Of a stretch of DNA of 64,000 nucleotides, positions 12,874 through 26,974 are shown in pieces. The DNA is from Paramecium sonneborni (lineage: Eukaryota > Ciliophora > Oligohymenophorea > Peniculida > Parameciidae). The first letter of the stretch is position 1; the number at the start of each line of letters is the position of its first letter. The stretch lies in the NCBI GenBank assembly GCA_905182985.1, contig CAJJDN010000020.1, forward strand, positions 22,739 through 86,738, in the 5' to 3' direction. A program made the position numbers and the translations under genes. The notes under the pieces are model-generated. The model made no database searches. It saw only the letters and a program-made list of their open reading frames with translations, and was not told the origin of the DNA.

Positions 12874-15806
12874 ATGGAGATAGCGGCGTATTCAAAGTTT
12901 TACAGCCCTAAAGTTAATTTTTAAAAAGCTTTCATTAATTTGAAAAGAAATAATCCTAAGACATTCAAAACATTAATTCAAGATTAGATTTAGAAAATTG
13001 ATTCTCAAAAAATAATAGAAGATTATAAAGAGAAAAGTAGACAACGTTAATGTAATAACATTTAATAATTTATAAAGAAACAACTAGATTTTTGAGATCA
13101 CGCTAATAAGCATCTTAAAATTGTCTATAAAGTATTGTAATTGATAGTTTTGAGAAAAAAAATTTTTTATCTTCACCTACATCTCCTGCTACTCCTAGAC
13201 ATAATTCTGTAACAGGAGAAAAGTCTATCAATTTCAATACTACATACACTTAAAAAAGACGATAAATGCAGTAAATAGAAAATTTATTTACAGAATAAAT
13301 TAATAACGAAAATAGAAATTCTCTCCTTGAATAAACGGAAAAATTTATTGCAGAAACTCTATCATAAGAATTTAGAGAATTAGGATCATTATTTAATAAA
13401 TTTATGTAAGCTAAAAATAATGAATTAAATGAGTAATAAATAGATTTAAATAACAACGAAAAAAAATAAGAAATTTTAAAACAGGAAGAAATTCTTAGAA
13501 TTGATAGAAATTTTAATTAAAAAAAAGTGTAATATGAATTACAAATTTATAATCTTAATCAAGAAGTCGCATAACTGCAATCTAAAATAAAAGATATTGA
13601 AACTAATTTTATTATTATAGTTGATAAAAACAATTAATTAACAAATAAACTAACTTTAAAAATGAAAGAAATTAGCTTAAAACATTAATAAATAGTAAAA
13701 TTATAAGAAGATAAAAACTATCTTATAAGAAAAATTAAAATTTTAAATTCTAGAAATAAATAATCTATGGGTAATTCATAAAGGGAAGAAGCTTTAGATG
13801 ATATTGATAGTATCAAGCGATCCATTGATTCATTATCAAATTCATAGAATTTAGAAAAAATGATGATGATTAAATCTGATTCATTTTCTTTAGACAACTA
13901 TTCAGATAGCATTGATATGGGTGAATATCGATTAGATGAAGTAATATTAAATCATGATGCAATTATTGAATATCGATCATAAGAAACTTAAACTACATTT
14001 GAATTGTTGTGTAATCTCTATTCTGTTACTGAAACATAAACTTATATTACTCTACTTGATAAAAAATATGAAGTAATTAATCAAGATTTCATTGATAATG
14101 CCCTTCATTATATAGATTTTTTTCTATCATTAAATGAAGAAATCTCGACTGATAATCCATTTAAATCCAATTAGGAATATACTTAATCTGTATATGAAAA
14201 TTAATATAATACTATGATGATATCTTAATAACCTACTTCTATCACTAATATAATCGATAAGAATTTCTAATCTAATAAAAATGATTTAGTGCCTTTTATG
14301 AAGTATTTGCATGAAAGATAATTAGAAAATGAGAAAATATCTATATTTTAAAAATAAGAAATTTCGGAATTAAATTCTCAATTAATTTAAATAGTAAAAG
14401 ATAAAGTAGAAATTAAAGATGAAAACTATTAATTAAAAAATGAAATATAAGAATTATTAAAAAGATTAGAACTTTTAGAAAATTAATCCAATCTATAACG
14501 TCCTCTTGAAATTTTATCAGACACTGAAATTTAAATAGATGAGACTAAATTAAAGAAAACATCAAGTAAATAAGGAAGAAAAATCAGAACAATTAGAAAT
14601 TTAGGAAGCAAAGTAATTAATTTAATTAAAAAAATAGATTTCAATCTCTTATGAGTTTCAAAGAAATTAATCAAGATTATTAATAGAAAAAGTAAAAAAT
14701 AAAACTCCATCTAAATTTACAAATTATATGCCAATAAAATTAGTACTTAAATTCATTTTTACAATCTATTAAGATAAAATATATAATCAAAGAGAAAATA
14801 AACTTTTAAGAGACTAAGATTTGGCATCATATATTTATAACTATTTTTTACAATAGTTTGGATATACGAAAATAACAGAGTAAAGATTTTTAATTCTAAT
14901 TTTATCAATCAAAAAATATTTAAATGTCATAAGAGTCAATATATTTGCCAAATTTTTAGGATTATTAGAAGATAAAGTTAATTATACTGTAGAGGAATAA
15001 TAAAAATATCTTTAAGCACATGAATTTATCCAAAACTAACATTAATTAGGTGTATAAGTTAAAGATAATGAATATAATTTGAAATTTTATGTGCCATATT
15101 TAAGAGCTCTTGCTTATGTGTCTAGTTTATAAAATTGGTATTTTTCTGGTGAAGAAATGTATTATTTAAAATAAGAAATTGAATTATTAAAAGAATAAGA
15201 TGATAAAAATAAAAGTGGAATAATAGATTTTGATTAGATGATGCTTAGAGTACTTGTAGTATTTAGAAATAATATTGAAAAAACAAAATTATACGTTATA
15301 AATTCATTTAATGCATGTGATTTAGATGGAAATGGATTTGTGGATATTAATGAATGGCTTTTATTAAATAAATATATAGAACCTTAAAAATATGATGAAA
15401 CTAAACTTATAGAAATATTTGAAGATGCTGCTGACATGTAATTAGATGATGAGAAATATCTATCATTTGATAGATTTTCAATCTTATGCATGGAATCAGA
15501 ATTATTTAGTGATGAATAATAAAATAAGTTTCTCAAAGTTCGAAGTAATTTTATTATTTCATTTTAGATAATTCTGAAGTAGAGTAAAAATTTTGTGAAT
15601 TAAGAAAGGTTTGGCTTAATGAGTATGTTTAAACATTAAATAAAATCAAAAAACATCCTAAATTAGAGGATGATGAATAGAAACATTGGATTTAAATTTT
15701 AAATATTTTAAATGAGAAGATTTTATTGAATCCCCAATAAAGCAAACCTTTAATTATTTCCTTCAAAATACTCTAAGGGGAGATTTAATCAAATATTAAA
15801 AATTGA
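12874..15806 (+). CDS. Large coiled-coil protein with an EF-hand
   Basis: 952 residues. A Ser/Thr/Pro-rich linker (SSPTSPATPRHNSV) follows a basic N-terminus, then long coiled-coil blocks, a Ser-rich middle, and a more globular C-terminal half. Near residue 790 there is a canonical EF-hand loop, DLDGNGFVDINEW, paired with a weaker upstream site (DDKNKSGIIDFDQ). Introns at 13052-13077, 14613-14637 and 15545-15567 are each needed to pass a TGA. Calcium-regulated scaffold is the reasonable inference. It ends 11 bp before the stop of the convergent gene. Confidence 0.8.
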
Positions 15807-15817
15807 ATTATTATTTT

Positions 15818-17406
15818 TCACACTATTAAATGATAAATTTCCAATATTATTTTATTTATTTTCCTCTTAATGTTTTTTTTCATTTTTTTACAACTATTTT
15901 GTTTCATTAAAAGAAAAAATAGGACATTAATTGAATGTAAAAAAATGAGCTAAATTAATTAATTGATATTACCTTGTTGATAATAAGAATATTCTTCAAT
16001 TAAAGTATTGAAACATAAATTAAACAATTAAGATTTTTAAAATTAGTTTAATCCTGAAACAATGAACATTATTTTTTCTTGATTTGTATGCATTTTTATA
16101 GAAATATTTGATTATGGATTTGCATTTTTAATCAGTTCAAAAATAAAAAGCAAATGAAGCTATTTAGATGTTATTTAGGCCATATTATCTTCAATTAGAA
16201 AGCTTATTTTGTAATATTATTACAATTAATTTAAGACTCTTGTATAAAATTGACTAAGATTAATAACAGCATCATTAAATAATAATTTCTAACACTTTAA
16301 TATTTAATACTAAAATAAAGATAGCCGATACTAAATTATTAAAGATGTATTCTTTGATTTTAAAAATTTTTTTAAAACATGCTAAGATATTGTCAACTGT
16401 TTCAAATGGTTGTTTTTTAAATGCTTTAAACAAATATTATACTAAAGCTTTTAATTTTTTATTATAACATCTTCAGATTCCAAAATCATAATAAAATTTA
16501 ATTCTTCAAATTTATTTAGAATTAAGTGTAATTTGATTTTTTTTTCCTCAAAAATCAGATCTAAAGAAAATTGAGTATCCTTAATTTCTGATGTAGTTGA
16601 GTATTCTTCATGAATTTTATAAAGATACAATAAAAGACTGTTGTTAGTTTATCTAACTGAAGATTAATTTATGAACTATTTTGTCATCTCCTCATTTACG
16701 AAATAACCATAGGTTTTATTAGAGGATATTAACTAAAACTGCAAAATCTCTTTTCTAAACCTAAGAATGGCAAATGGTTTTGTAATAAGCTTTGGTATCA
16801 GTGATTCTTCAAATTATTATTTATTTTACCCCAATTATCATCTTTAAATTTGAATAAAAATGCAGATCTATGTAAATATTCAATTTTATAAATTAAATAA
16901 CTGTAAGCAATTGATGTTGCTATTGTAAGTGTATACTATACTGGCAATAATTACCCAGAATTAAAGTAATTTATCAATATTCTTATAATTGTATATAAAA
17001 TATTAACTAAAGTCGATGGTACAAAATCTAAACCAAATCCTATAATAGCATGAACAATCATAAAATTGCATCCCTTCAAAAATCCATCATAAGTATCAAA
17101 ATCAGGCTCTGAATTTAACTCTTATAAGATTATTGCAAAATATATGAAAATTAAGAATTTGATAGAGTGCTTCTTTTTAATTCTGCTTATCAATAAACCA
17201 AGAATAAACGCTATCAATAATGAAAATACTTAATATAGATTATGATAAACTTTTGTTTAATACTAATTAACAAGCGTTATTATTATTATTATAATGCCTC
17301 CAAAACATAAGGATTGCGTTAGAGGAAACTATATAGATTCTAATTTTTCTTTTTAAAATTTTTTTTCTAATTGTTAATCTTAAAAGTTTAATCGAAATTT
17401 ATTCAT
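15818..17406 (-). CDS. Multi-pass membrane protein with a histidine-kinase-like C-terminal region (tentative)
   Basis: 521 residues. After a 40-residue charged start come about six hydrophobic segments in the first 230 residues (SLCFGGIIIIIITLV, FLIFIYFAIIL, FMIVHAIIGFGLDF, LLPVQYTLTIATSIAYSYL). The rest is cytoplasmic in style and includes LLFIFELIKNANPQ, which resembles the N-box of GHKL ATPases, but the later glycine boxes are not seen. One intron, 16807-16829 (23 nt). The gene at 42135-43604 has the same layout and a related tail (GLNQ motif). A sensory receptor is an inference only. Confidence 0.65.
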
Positions 17407-17736
17407 TATTTTAATATTTAACAAAAAACAAAATTAAATCAAACACTAATTAAATCATTTTCATAAGAATTTTAGAATTATTTTATAAATAATAAAGATT
17501 TAGATTGTTAACTTCATTAATTGAGGTATGAATTTTTATTTTGCATGATTAACTAATTAAGAAAAAATTTATATTTATTCAAAAACTATTTTATTAAAAT
17601 ACAAATAAAATCATATTGAATAGAATATATATATAATATAAACATAAATATAGAATAAGAAATAAAAATTAGTTTATTGTTATTTTTCTTTTATTTGATA
17701 ACTAAAAAATTAACATATTTAAGAGAGAAAATGAAA
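17407..17736. other. Intergenic, no gene seen
   Basis: AT-rich sequence upstream of the minus-strand multi-TM gene. It contains short homopolymers and a TA-rich stretch near 17625-17645. No frame looks coding. Confidence 0.4.
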
Positions 17737-18453
17737 TCAGTATTAATGGTTTTTAAATTGGAATTTCAATATTTTTCCCAAATAAAAAGAGCCTTAACTC
17801 TTCATTAAAGAATATTATAAAATTGAATGAATATAGAAAGGAAATTAGTAATTTTAATAATTTTGAATTAAGGATACAAATAATTAAATCTTAGTACTCT
17901 ATCTTAATTCTTCATTTCGTTCAATTAACATTATATAAATATCAAAAAAATTAAAAGATTACGATGAAGTGAAAGATTCAAAAGCATGATTATTTATTAA
18001 AATGAAAAAAAAAATTTAATTACTACTAATTATAGCTAGAATAATAGAAAATAAATAAACAAACCCATCAAAATTAAAAATTGCTAATAATTACTTGAAA
18101 TAATTATTACTAAAATCTTTATTAATTATTTATTATATAATAAATATATAACAGTAATCAGACTATATATTTTCTTTTTTACATAAAGCATTTTCTTTTT
18201 TATAAATTTGATTATAGCTCACTTTTTTTTTCTAAAACTTATTATAATAAGGATTATGACCTTCTTTAACGAGGCTTTTCATATTTACTTAATTAAGCAA
18301 TATTTTTTTTTTATATATACCTTGCAATATAATTGATTAATACTTATCCTCCGAGCATAAAATACTATATTTTGCAATGATCTCAAATACATTTTATAGT
18401 GAATGTATTTAAGAAGTTTGTGATGTTGTTGAACCATCTCTTTTATTCATCAT
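17737..18453 (-). CDS. Possible hypothetical gene
   Basis: The first 45 codons (MMNKRDGSTTSQTSQIHS...) have protein-like composition. A 33-nt intron at 18288-18320 then leads to a frame that stays open to a TGA at 17737, giving 227 residues. The second half is hydrophobic low-complexity and may be open by chance, because with one stop codon in AT-rich DNA long frames arise easily. The 5' part is the credible part; the true end is uncertain. Confidence 0.3.
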
Positions 18454-18657
18454 TTTTTAGATTAAATAATAATTATATTTTTTTTATTAACATCTAAAAA
18501 GAAATAATTTTCAAAATATTTTTATACAATAATTAATTTAAAGATTTGATTTTAGTTAATGGAAATAAATTAACAACATTTAAGTATATTAATTTGACAT
18601 TTTCTAAATAATTTTATGATTTATATGAATTTTTAAAAGTAATACAAAAATAAATGG

Positions 18658-20431
18658 TCAAATTTTAACATTTTCATAGAATATTGAAGTGATTAATTTT
18701 AATAATTCATCTTTATCATTTAAAGCTTAGAGATAAAATTGATTCTGGTTTTATTCATCATCTTCATTTATGTTTTGAGTATTTTCTTTCATCAGCTCTT
18801 CATTTTAATGTTCAAAAATTAGGGAATTCAATTTCTAAATTTAATCATTTTATTTAATTAATTATTTACATATTTCTAAGAAATTTTCATTTTATTATTC
18901 TTTAATTTCTTTAACTTCTTTGTCTTTTTTTTATGAATATTATATATAAAATCTTAAATTCTAGAATCATAAAAATTATTTACTTCTAATAAAGTAGATT
19001 ATTCTACATGTCTTTCCTATTGTAATTAATTAAACTTAGTCAAAGAATTTCCTCTTGAATGTGAACCATGTTACATTAAATTAATTTATCTCTCCAAAGT
19101 GGCAATTTTATTATTTTTTTCTGTTATTTGTAATTAAAGTCTTGCTAAATTAGTTTCATCAGAATTCTTGAAAGATTAATTCATAGGTTGATCAAATTTA
19201 TTCAAAGATTAGTTAATTTCAAAACAATTTGATTTTGGTGATAACCAAAGCTTTTATTCTAATTCAAGAATCTAACTATTATTAGAAGATAACAATCCTT
19301 ATGATCTCAAATTATCTAAGTAATTTTTTTTTTCTTATTAGTTTGAATTTAAACATTCTTCTAACTCATTCTTATATTTTTCCATCTTTTTTTTATATGA
19401 AGTTGTTTCTTATTCATATTCATATAATTTTTTTCTGTATTTATGTATTTCTTATTCATAATAAGTTTACTTAGTTAAAAGTTTAAGATTTTCTTCCTTA
19501 TAGACTAAAATTTCCTTTTTCAGTAATTCATTAGTTTTTGTTTCTAAAGAATCCCTTGGTTCTGATATTTCATAATCAAATGCTCTCTCTGTAGGTTAAT
19601 TAGAAGATAATTAAGACTTTAATTTTTAATTTTTTTTTCTTTTTTTCGATATTTCTTCTTCTTAAACTTTGAGTAAAGCATTAAGATCTTCAATTTATTG
19701 TTTATTTTTTTCTAAATCTTCTTTAAATTCTTAAAATTTAAACCATGCTTCTTCAAAATCATTACAAATGACTTTATCTAAGAAAAACTTAACTTTACAA
19801 GCCATTTTCTCTATTATATCTGCCTACTCCACAATTTAATGGTGCATTTCAATAAATTTAGTTTGATAATCATTTTTCATTTATTCAATCTATTTAGTTT
19901 ATTAAGTAATAATATTATCTTTACTATATAAATTCTCTTCTAGTGATATAATTGTACTTGTTGTATGATATTCCAATTAACCACAATCTTATAAACTATT
20001 GAGTTCCTAAAAATCACTTTAAATAAACTAAGCTATTTCTTCTTGTTACTGATCAAGACATTATTTCATAAAGTAAATGAATTCATCTTTTCTTGTATAA
20101 AAAAGGGTTTCAAGAAAATATTTGATAAAATTAGTTAATTCTTCATTGCAATCATAAATAGTGGTTTTATCAACAAATTCTTTTATTTAAAGGTTATGAT
20201 TTCTTCTTATCCTTTATAAACTATTAATAATCTAGTTCCATAATACTTTTTTCAAATCACAATTAAAACTAATAAAATTTGGAGGATATTAAATACAAAT
20301 CATCTTCTAACTATGCAAATAAAATTCCATCCTAAATCTCACTAAAATGGTGGATTTGTCTCTTTGGATAATTAAATTTATTAAGCTATACGATTAAAGA
20401 ATTATTTTACTAATGCTATGACACTTTTCAT
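18658..20431 (-). CDS. HOOK-like microtubule-linker coiled-coil protein
   Basis: 565 residues. The first 110 residues match the calponin-like HOOK domain in layout: FSEIQDGILFAQL, DLKKVLWNQIINSLQRI and EFVDKTTIYDCNEELTNFIKYFLE. A long coiled coil fills residues 120-560. HOOK proteins link cargo to dynein or microtubules; that role is inferred from the domain order. Introns are 20386-20410 (25 nt), 20269-20296 (28 nt) and 18961-18983 (23 nt). The first two lie inside the HOOK domain and are essential for reading it. Other coiled-coil families with a CH-like head are possible. Confidence 0.65.
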
Positions 20432-20991
20432 AATTTAATAAAAAAATTTTGACAAGATAAATAAAAAAAAATAAATAATAAAATATACTCGTAATCTTAA
20501 AAAGACAGAAGAACCATTTATTTAGTTAACTTCTCTAGGTTTTTTATATTTGCCACTTTATTTACTTTAAATAAATCTTTTTTAAGGTTTGGTAAATAGT
20601 AACTCTAATTTTATATACTTGTAATTCGAAAACATATTATTAAAGTAATGAGTATTATTTTGAACAATTATTTATGTAATTTGTTATTCTTTCTTGCTTT
20701 CAATATATGAAAATTATTTATTACAAAAAATTAAAGTTTTCTTAAGATAAATATGAAATTAGATCTAATTTTATTTAATTATTTAAAAATTCTAATATAA
20801 ATAAAAGAAAAAATATCTACAATCCATAAAGTAGGTTGTAAAGGGTAATTAACAAAATTTAAAAACTAATCATTTAGATGCAAAAATAAAACTCTAATGA
20901 TTGATTTAGGGTCGCGTACTTTAAGTAAAAATGAGGCAAAATCAAAATCATTTTAATCTATAAATAACAAAGTTTAAAACAAGTTTTTTAT
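20432..20991. other. Intergenic between divergent genes
   Basis: AT-rich, with no supported gene. A short frame beginning MIDLGSRTLSKNE near 20900 could be a first exon of the small gene to the right if a 20-nt intron is allowed, but this is weak. Confidence 0.35.
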
Positions 20992-21241
20992 ATGAAGAAA
21001 TAAGAATAACATTTGAATAAGCAAATAGAATTTGAAATGCTTTCAAAAAGACTCAAAGGATTTGAAAACATGATAAAATCTAAAAATTACGAAATTTATA
21101 TAAAAGGTAGAACTAATTGTATTATAAGAAATTATATTAATGAAATATTCAATTTTGAACAAAAACATGAAATTGGTATATGACAAGAATATAAACTTTG
21201 CCAAATACAGCATTAATTTAAAAAATAATAGCCATAATTGA
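20992..21241 (+). CDS. Small hypothetical protein
   Basis: 75 residues, highly basic, from MKKQEQHLNKQIEFEML through a 22-nt intron at 21107-21128 to a C-terminus ending NLKNNSHN. Removing the intron takes the frame past a TGA and the total divides by three, which is the main support. The start may lie further upstream. No family is recognised. Confidence 0.4.
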
Positions 21242-21451
21242 TAAAAATGAATAAATTCTTAGAGCTTATAATTCAAAATAAAATGATAATATTTAGAAAT
21301 CTCCTAGATTTTGATTAAATATTGTATTAAAAATATTTACATAAATTTATTGTTAACCAAATAGTTTTACTATTATATCCAACATCCATTCTATCAATAA
21401 TATAGGACTTTTAGAAATGAAAATCATATTAATTATATATTTATTAATTAA

Positions 21452-24400
21452 ATGAGTGACTCAATAGACTAATGTAATTAGTAATCTTGTTTTTAAGAAG
21501 ATAACTTTCAAGGACCCAATTTGATGATGGTTTCTGAAAGAATTTTACTAGGAGATGGAGATTTCTTTTAAAAATCTCCTGACAGTAATTCAGTTTCTAT
21601 AAGAGATCAATCAAAGAATTAAGATTTTAGCAAAGACTTAATAGATGCTGTTCCTATTGATATGCATAAATCATATAAAGGATTAAGAAAATCAGAATAT
21701 TAATCAGCTTATGCAATAGAAGAGGAATTAGAAACTGGTGGTAAACCGTAATTCTTAAAACTTATAATCTCTAAGAGTTTACAAAATAACTTCATTAATA
21801 ATTTATGGAATAGAAGCTATTTGAGAAAGTTACATTAACTAACATCTTTTCAAGTATAAGCTTTAGATGATTTATAATTTGAAAATGAAATTTATTAAGA
21901 AGAATATGATAGTAAGAAAGAAATCAACAATTGTGAAATTATTAAGAAGTTTTTTCTATAGATAGAAGTGTTTACGCCATATAGCAAATTAATTTTTATT
22001 TGGGATTTGTTTTAAATTTTCACATATGTTTTGATTTTTTTTTGGCTACCATATAAGATTTCATTTTAATTAGATTTCATTGGATAATTATTAAATGAAA
22101 AATCCTAAAATTAAATGATTGAGATACTTTTATTGACAATATTAAGTTTTGATGTAATTGTTGGATTGAATTTAGCATTTATATATAAAGGGATAATAAT
22201 TAAAGATAGAAAAAGAATAATTGCAAATTATTTCAGATAATATGCATTTGTAGACCTTGTAAATATAAAAATGTATATTAGTAAATAAGGTTTCAATAAG
22301 TACAGTGACAATTCAATTCTTTATATTAAATGATAGTCAAGAAGATCATGAAATAGATAATAACTTAACATTATAAATAATATTTTGTGTAATATTTTAT
22401 GTATTAAGAATGACTAAAATAAATAAAATATTAGCATAGATATAAGAGTATAATATTGAATAAATTAATAGATTTTTTAATTTAAATGGATCCTTAAATG
22501 ATTTAGTTGGATTACTAAAGTTAACAATGATAATATTATTTATTGCCCATATTTGTGCTTGTGTTTGGCATGGAGTAGCATTTTATAATGATTCTTATTC
22601 TTGGTTAGATGCATATAATTTGAGAGATTAAGGAAATGCATCAAAATATAATACAGCAATATATTGGGCTACAATGACAATGACTACAGTTGGATATGGA
22701 GATATAACAGCAAAAAATAATTATGAATTATTGATAAATAATTTGACTATGTTTATAGCATCAATAGTTTTTGCATATTCAGTAAATAGTATTGGAATAT
22801 TTGTATCAAATATGTATAAAGGAACTATGGAATACAGTAGAAGTGTGACTTTAATTAATACTTTTATGTCAAAAAATAAGATTTAATTTGAATTATAGAC
22901 TAGGATCAGAAGTTATTTAGAATATATTTGGTAAGAAGAATAAAATATGAATGATGATGAAGTTTCACAAATAATATGTAAATTAAGTAGTCATCTTTAA
23001 GAGGAACTTTAGTTTTAATTAAGGGGGAATATTCTTAGAAATTGTAAGGTTATGATAAAAATATTTTCTGAAAAAATGATCAAATGTTTATTAGGATAGA
23101 TGGAGGAATAAAGTTTTTCCCCTGAAGAAAGAATTATAACTATTAATTAAATTGATGATGGTTGCTTATATATTATTACAAAAGGAGAAATTGAATTAAT
23201 TTTTGAAGGCATGAATAGTTTAAATGATAGAGTAAAGAAAAATAGTTTAAAATTTTTAACGACAGGTGATTTCTTTGGTGAATTATCATTTTTTACAGGA
23301 GAACCAAGAAAATGCACAGCAATTTCTAGAGGATTCACAAAAGTATTTAAAATAAATAGAGAGAACTTCTTGAAAGTATTATCTTCTTTTCCAAATGATT
23401 ATGAAAAATTTTGTGAAGTGAAACATTAATTAAAATAAGGAGATTTTAGTTCATTATAGATATCATGTTACAGTTGTTAAAGTAATTAACATTTGATGGA
23501 TTCTTGTAATTATTTGCATTTTTGTGTAGATAAGGAGGCAATTTTAAAAAAAGAACTTTATCCTTATTATTAAAATCGATCTAGATTAACTATTAGAGGT
23601 GCAAAAACATTTAAATATAAATGGAATCTATATAAACATTTAATTTAAAGAGCGAAAGATTTTTAAACTGATTTTTATTAATAACGTACAGAGAATGAAA
23701 TTGATGAAAATGAATAACCTTCACAAATTGCTAATGATAATTTCACTTATGAAGATGAATCAAAAAGTAAATATTTTAATTATTATTATTTAGTTGAAAT
23801 TGATGTACCTTCAACATTGAATTAAAGAAGTAATTCAAGAACATTAAGTAGAGTAAGTTCAAAGCCTAATTAAGTTGTTTATGAAGAAGATGAAGATTAA
23901 AAAATGTATACAAGAAAAGTAGTAAATCCAAGAGGGACATTATAAACAGCAGGATTTGGTAGTGCAAGTTTAAGGGAAAGCAAAAAATTTGATTTAACTA
24001 AAGATTATGAAATAGAATAACCTATTTCTGAAGAATCATCATCAGAGGAAAAAGATTAAATCATTATACCTTCAGTGTAAAAATCGACTTAAGATCGTCT
24101 CATAAAATAAAAAATTACTTTTATTAGAAAAGAATCATCAGAAGATATAGTACCTAGATAGGCATCTCTTCGTTCTAGAACTCTTACTTAAAATAAATTA
24201 CAATAAGAATTATTGAAAAGAAGCACAACTCCAGATAAACTTACTTCGGAAATAGAAATATCACCTAATAATAATAATAATATCAAAAGATAAGCTGGAA
24301 AGAAACAGTCTATGGCAAAGACTTTTTCTAAGTAAATTTAAGAAACTACAGAAGCCAATTAAAATATGACTTCCGGAATGGATAATTAAACTTATTTACC

Positions 24401-24773
24401 AACAATACCTTAAATATTTTCTCAATTTGATAAAATGTAGATATTTACTCATTTTTTTCCTTTTAGTAATTACGATATTGTAATCAAAAGATATTCAAGA
24501 ATTTAAAAATTCTTTGGTAAAAAAAGATAGTATCCTGAATCATCAAAATACTCATTTTATTTTATGACAATTAAGAAAGGGTGGAAATTAAGAAAACTTG
24601 GAGAAAAACTTTAAGGCTTTAGATTAGTAGATAACATAAAGAAACCATTTGTTAAAACAATCTAAGTAGGCAAAGTTATTAGAACCAAAAATGTATTAAA
24701 TACTTTAGTCAATAATGGATAACCAAGTCCTATATTGAAAAATGGATAAGATAGATTAGAAGATAATTAATGA
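21452..24773 (+). CDS. Cyclic-nucleotide-binding K+ channel with zinc knuckle
   Basis: 1096 residues. Six TM segments begin near residue 165 (VLIFFWLPYKISF). The pore filter TTVGYGDIT lies near 22680-22700. A C-linker and CNBD follow (LTTGDFFGELSFFTGEPRKCTAISRG), then a CX2CX4HX4C knuckle at 23466-23507 (C-YS-C-QSNQ-H-LMDS-C) followed by LHF, and a 400-residue Ser/Gln/Lys tail. The single 31-nt intron, 22259-22289, contains an earlier TAG acceptor that would lead to TGA, so the later AAG end is the workable one. It is a paralogue of the channels at 368-3574 and 46344-48264. Confidence 0.85.
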
Positions 24774-25003
24774 GATGATTGAAAATAGTATTACATATTT
24801 CATCAAAAGCAGATAGAATCGTTATTTAATTTAATTTATTTAAATAATGTTTTATATTTTTGTCCTATTCTTAGATGATATGAGAAATTTCTTACTTTTT
24901 GATATCACCTATTTGTTTAGTTATTTAAAAAATATTTGAAATAATAATAATAGATGAAATAATTAGTTTTATTATTGTACTAAAATATGTAAATATATAG
25001 ATA

Positions 25004-26692
25004 TCAATCATCATTTGCACCATGTACTTATCCAAATGAATTATTTCCTTAAGATTATTATTGATTATGATTGTTATTATCAATTAAGTTATCATCTCCT
25101 CCTGTATCATCATCTTCATCTTAGACTTTATCAGGATCAAAAAGACCTAAATCATCAGGATTTACTTCAGTGTATGGATGTGGGAATGGTTTTTCACTTT
25201 CATCAGAAGGATTAACAAAAGACTTTTTTAAAGCTAATTTATGTTTAACTTCTTTAAGAAATACTATGCTCAAAATAGCTAAAGCATATAAAGAACATAT
25301 TATTGTAATTCCAATAAATCCATCAAATCTATAAAATTAATATATATATAATACTTAGAAGCATCTTTACCATGAATAATCATACTAACAATTTGAGCAA
25401 TAAATGAACTACCCATGGTAGCACCAGAATATTATAATCCTATACAAAAAGAATCATTTAATGGATATATTTATTCACAACCCCATTCTAATAATAATGG
25501 AATTGCAGGTAAAATGAAAAAACCTTAAAGAGTAGCCATTGCAAGCATAACTACATAGTTTTATAAATAACATCCCCAAAGGAACCCATAGAAAGTAAAA
25601 ATAGTGCTAAATTCTAGAATAATAATAATTGGTTTATATTTTCCCCAACTCTTATAAATAGTTGGAATAATTAAGGAACTAAGAAAGCCTCCAATAACAG
25701 GCATAACCGATAAAATGGCAATATCAGATTTACCATATCCATAAGGTTTCAAAATGTATACTAAAGCGACTCCATAGCCTTTGTATGAGCCATAAAATAA
25801 AGTAAATGATATGAATATTTAAATCTAAAATTTAGAATTATTTAAATTACAAATTTAGTGTCTTTTAACATTTAACAAATGCTATCAGTAAATGAAATCA
25901 CTTTAGTAGATCCTTTTGCAGCAGCTGAAGGTGGACTTTTAGGTTTTGTTTCAAAAAAGATTAAAAGAGGAATTAAAAACACTGCAGAAAATACTGCTTC
26001 TGAAAATAGTAAATACATAAATCTTGAATCTCCTGTATCTAATACATCTTATGGAGAACGTTCATCAATGGTAACTCCAGCAAAAAATATTGGTGGAATT
26101 ATATATCCCAAGATTCCACTAAATGTGACTATAAAATTCAACATAGTCATCAATTTAGTTCTCTAGCTACTTGGAAACCATTCCACTGCTACTGAAGCTT
26201 AAGCATTCAAAATTAATGGTCTACCTATACCACATAATGTTTAACCAATTAAAACATAAATGAAACTAGTATTATAATAATATTCATACGATTATCTAAC
26301 TAAACATCTTGAAAATACACCAAGCAAAGTTAATATGGATCCTATTTTCACTGACATACTACTTCCTTTATACATTATCAAATAACTAGCTGGAAATGTA
26401 AACAATGGATGCATAAACAAATATAAAGTTGCAGATAATGTAACTACAGAAGTACTTTCATTATATATGTTGCTTAACTTTTATTCTATTTTATTTATAT
26501 TACTTCAACTGCAATAGGATTACAAGTAGCATACATGGCTGTATTACATAATTCTGCCATTGTGAATAAAAATAAAATTATAAATCTCTTTTAATATAGC
26601 TTATATCCTTATTCCATACTTTATTTTGAAATTGTTGAATTATTTATTGTATTCTTTTGATCAGAATTCTTTTCAGAACTTTTAGCATTCAT
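25004..26692 (-). CDS. Major facilitator superfamily transporter (FLVCR/SLC49-like)
   Basis: 536 residues with twelve likely TM segments, a central cytoplasmic loop (ETKPKSPPSAAAKGS) and an acidic, Asn/Gln-rich C-terminus. Features fitting the FLVCR/SLC49 group include NPIAVELSNIYNES, a long GIGRPLILNAQASVAVEWF segment in TM4-5 and LPAIPLLLEWGCEQ. Introns are 26478-26503, 25825-25850 and 25329-25354 (26 nt each). Family members move haem, choline or other small solutes, and the substrate here cannot be told. MFS membership is firmer than the subfamily. Confidence 0.75.
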
Positions 26693-26974
26693 TATTTTTA
26701 TAATAAATTTTATTTTTTAACTATTAAATCATTTAAGTAAATTTGTTTTAAATTATTTATTAATCATAATCCATCATGTTAATTCATCTATTAATCAATA
26801 AACTATTTCATCTATTTTTTCTTATCTTTATTTATTATATTTATTTATTCTACTCAATTTTTATCTTTATAAAATCAAATTATTGTACTCACTATATTAA
26901 CCTAATGTTGACTCCAATCCATTTCTATCATTATAACATTTTCATTTGCTTTATATTACAATACCAATCCTTCA

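Noticed and set aside
17281..17310. Short ATT run as a second repeat array
   Set aside because: It is only a few units long and encodes an Ile run of a TM segment in the multi-TM gene.
25879..26166. Plus-strand frame opposite the MFS transporter
   Set aside because: The minus strand has a complete transporter with matching introns; this is its shadow.
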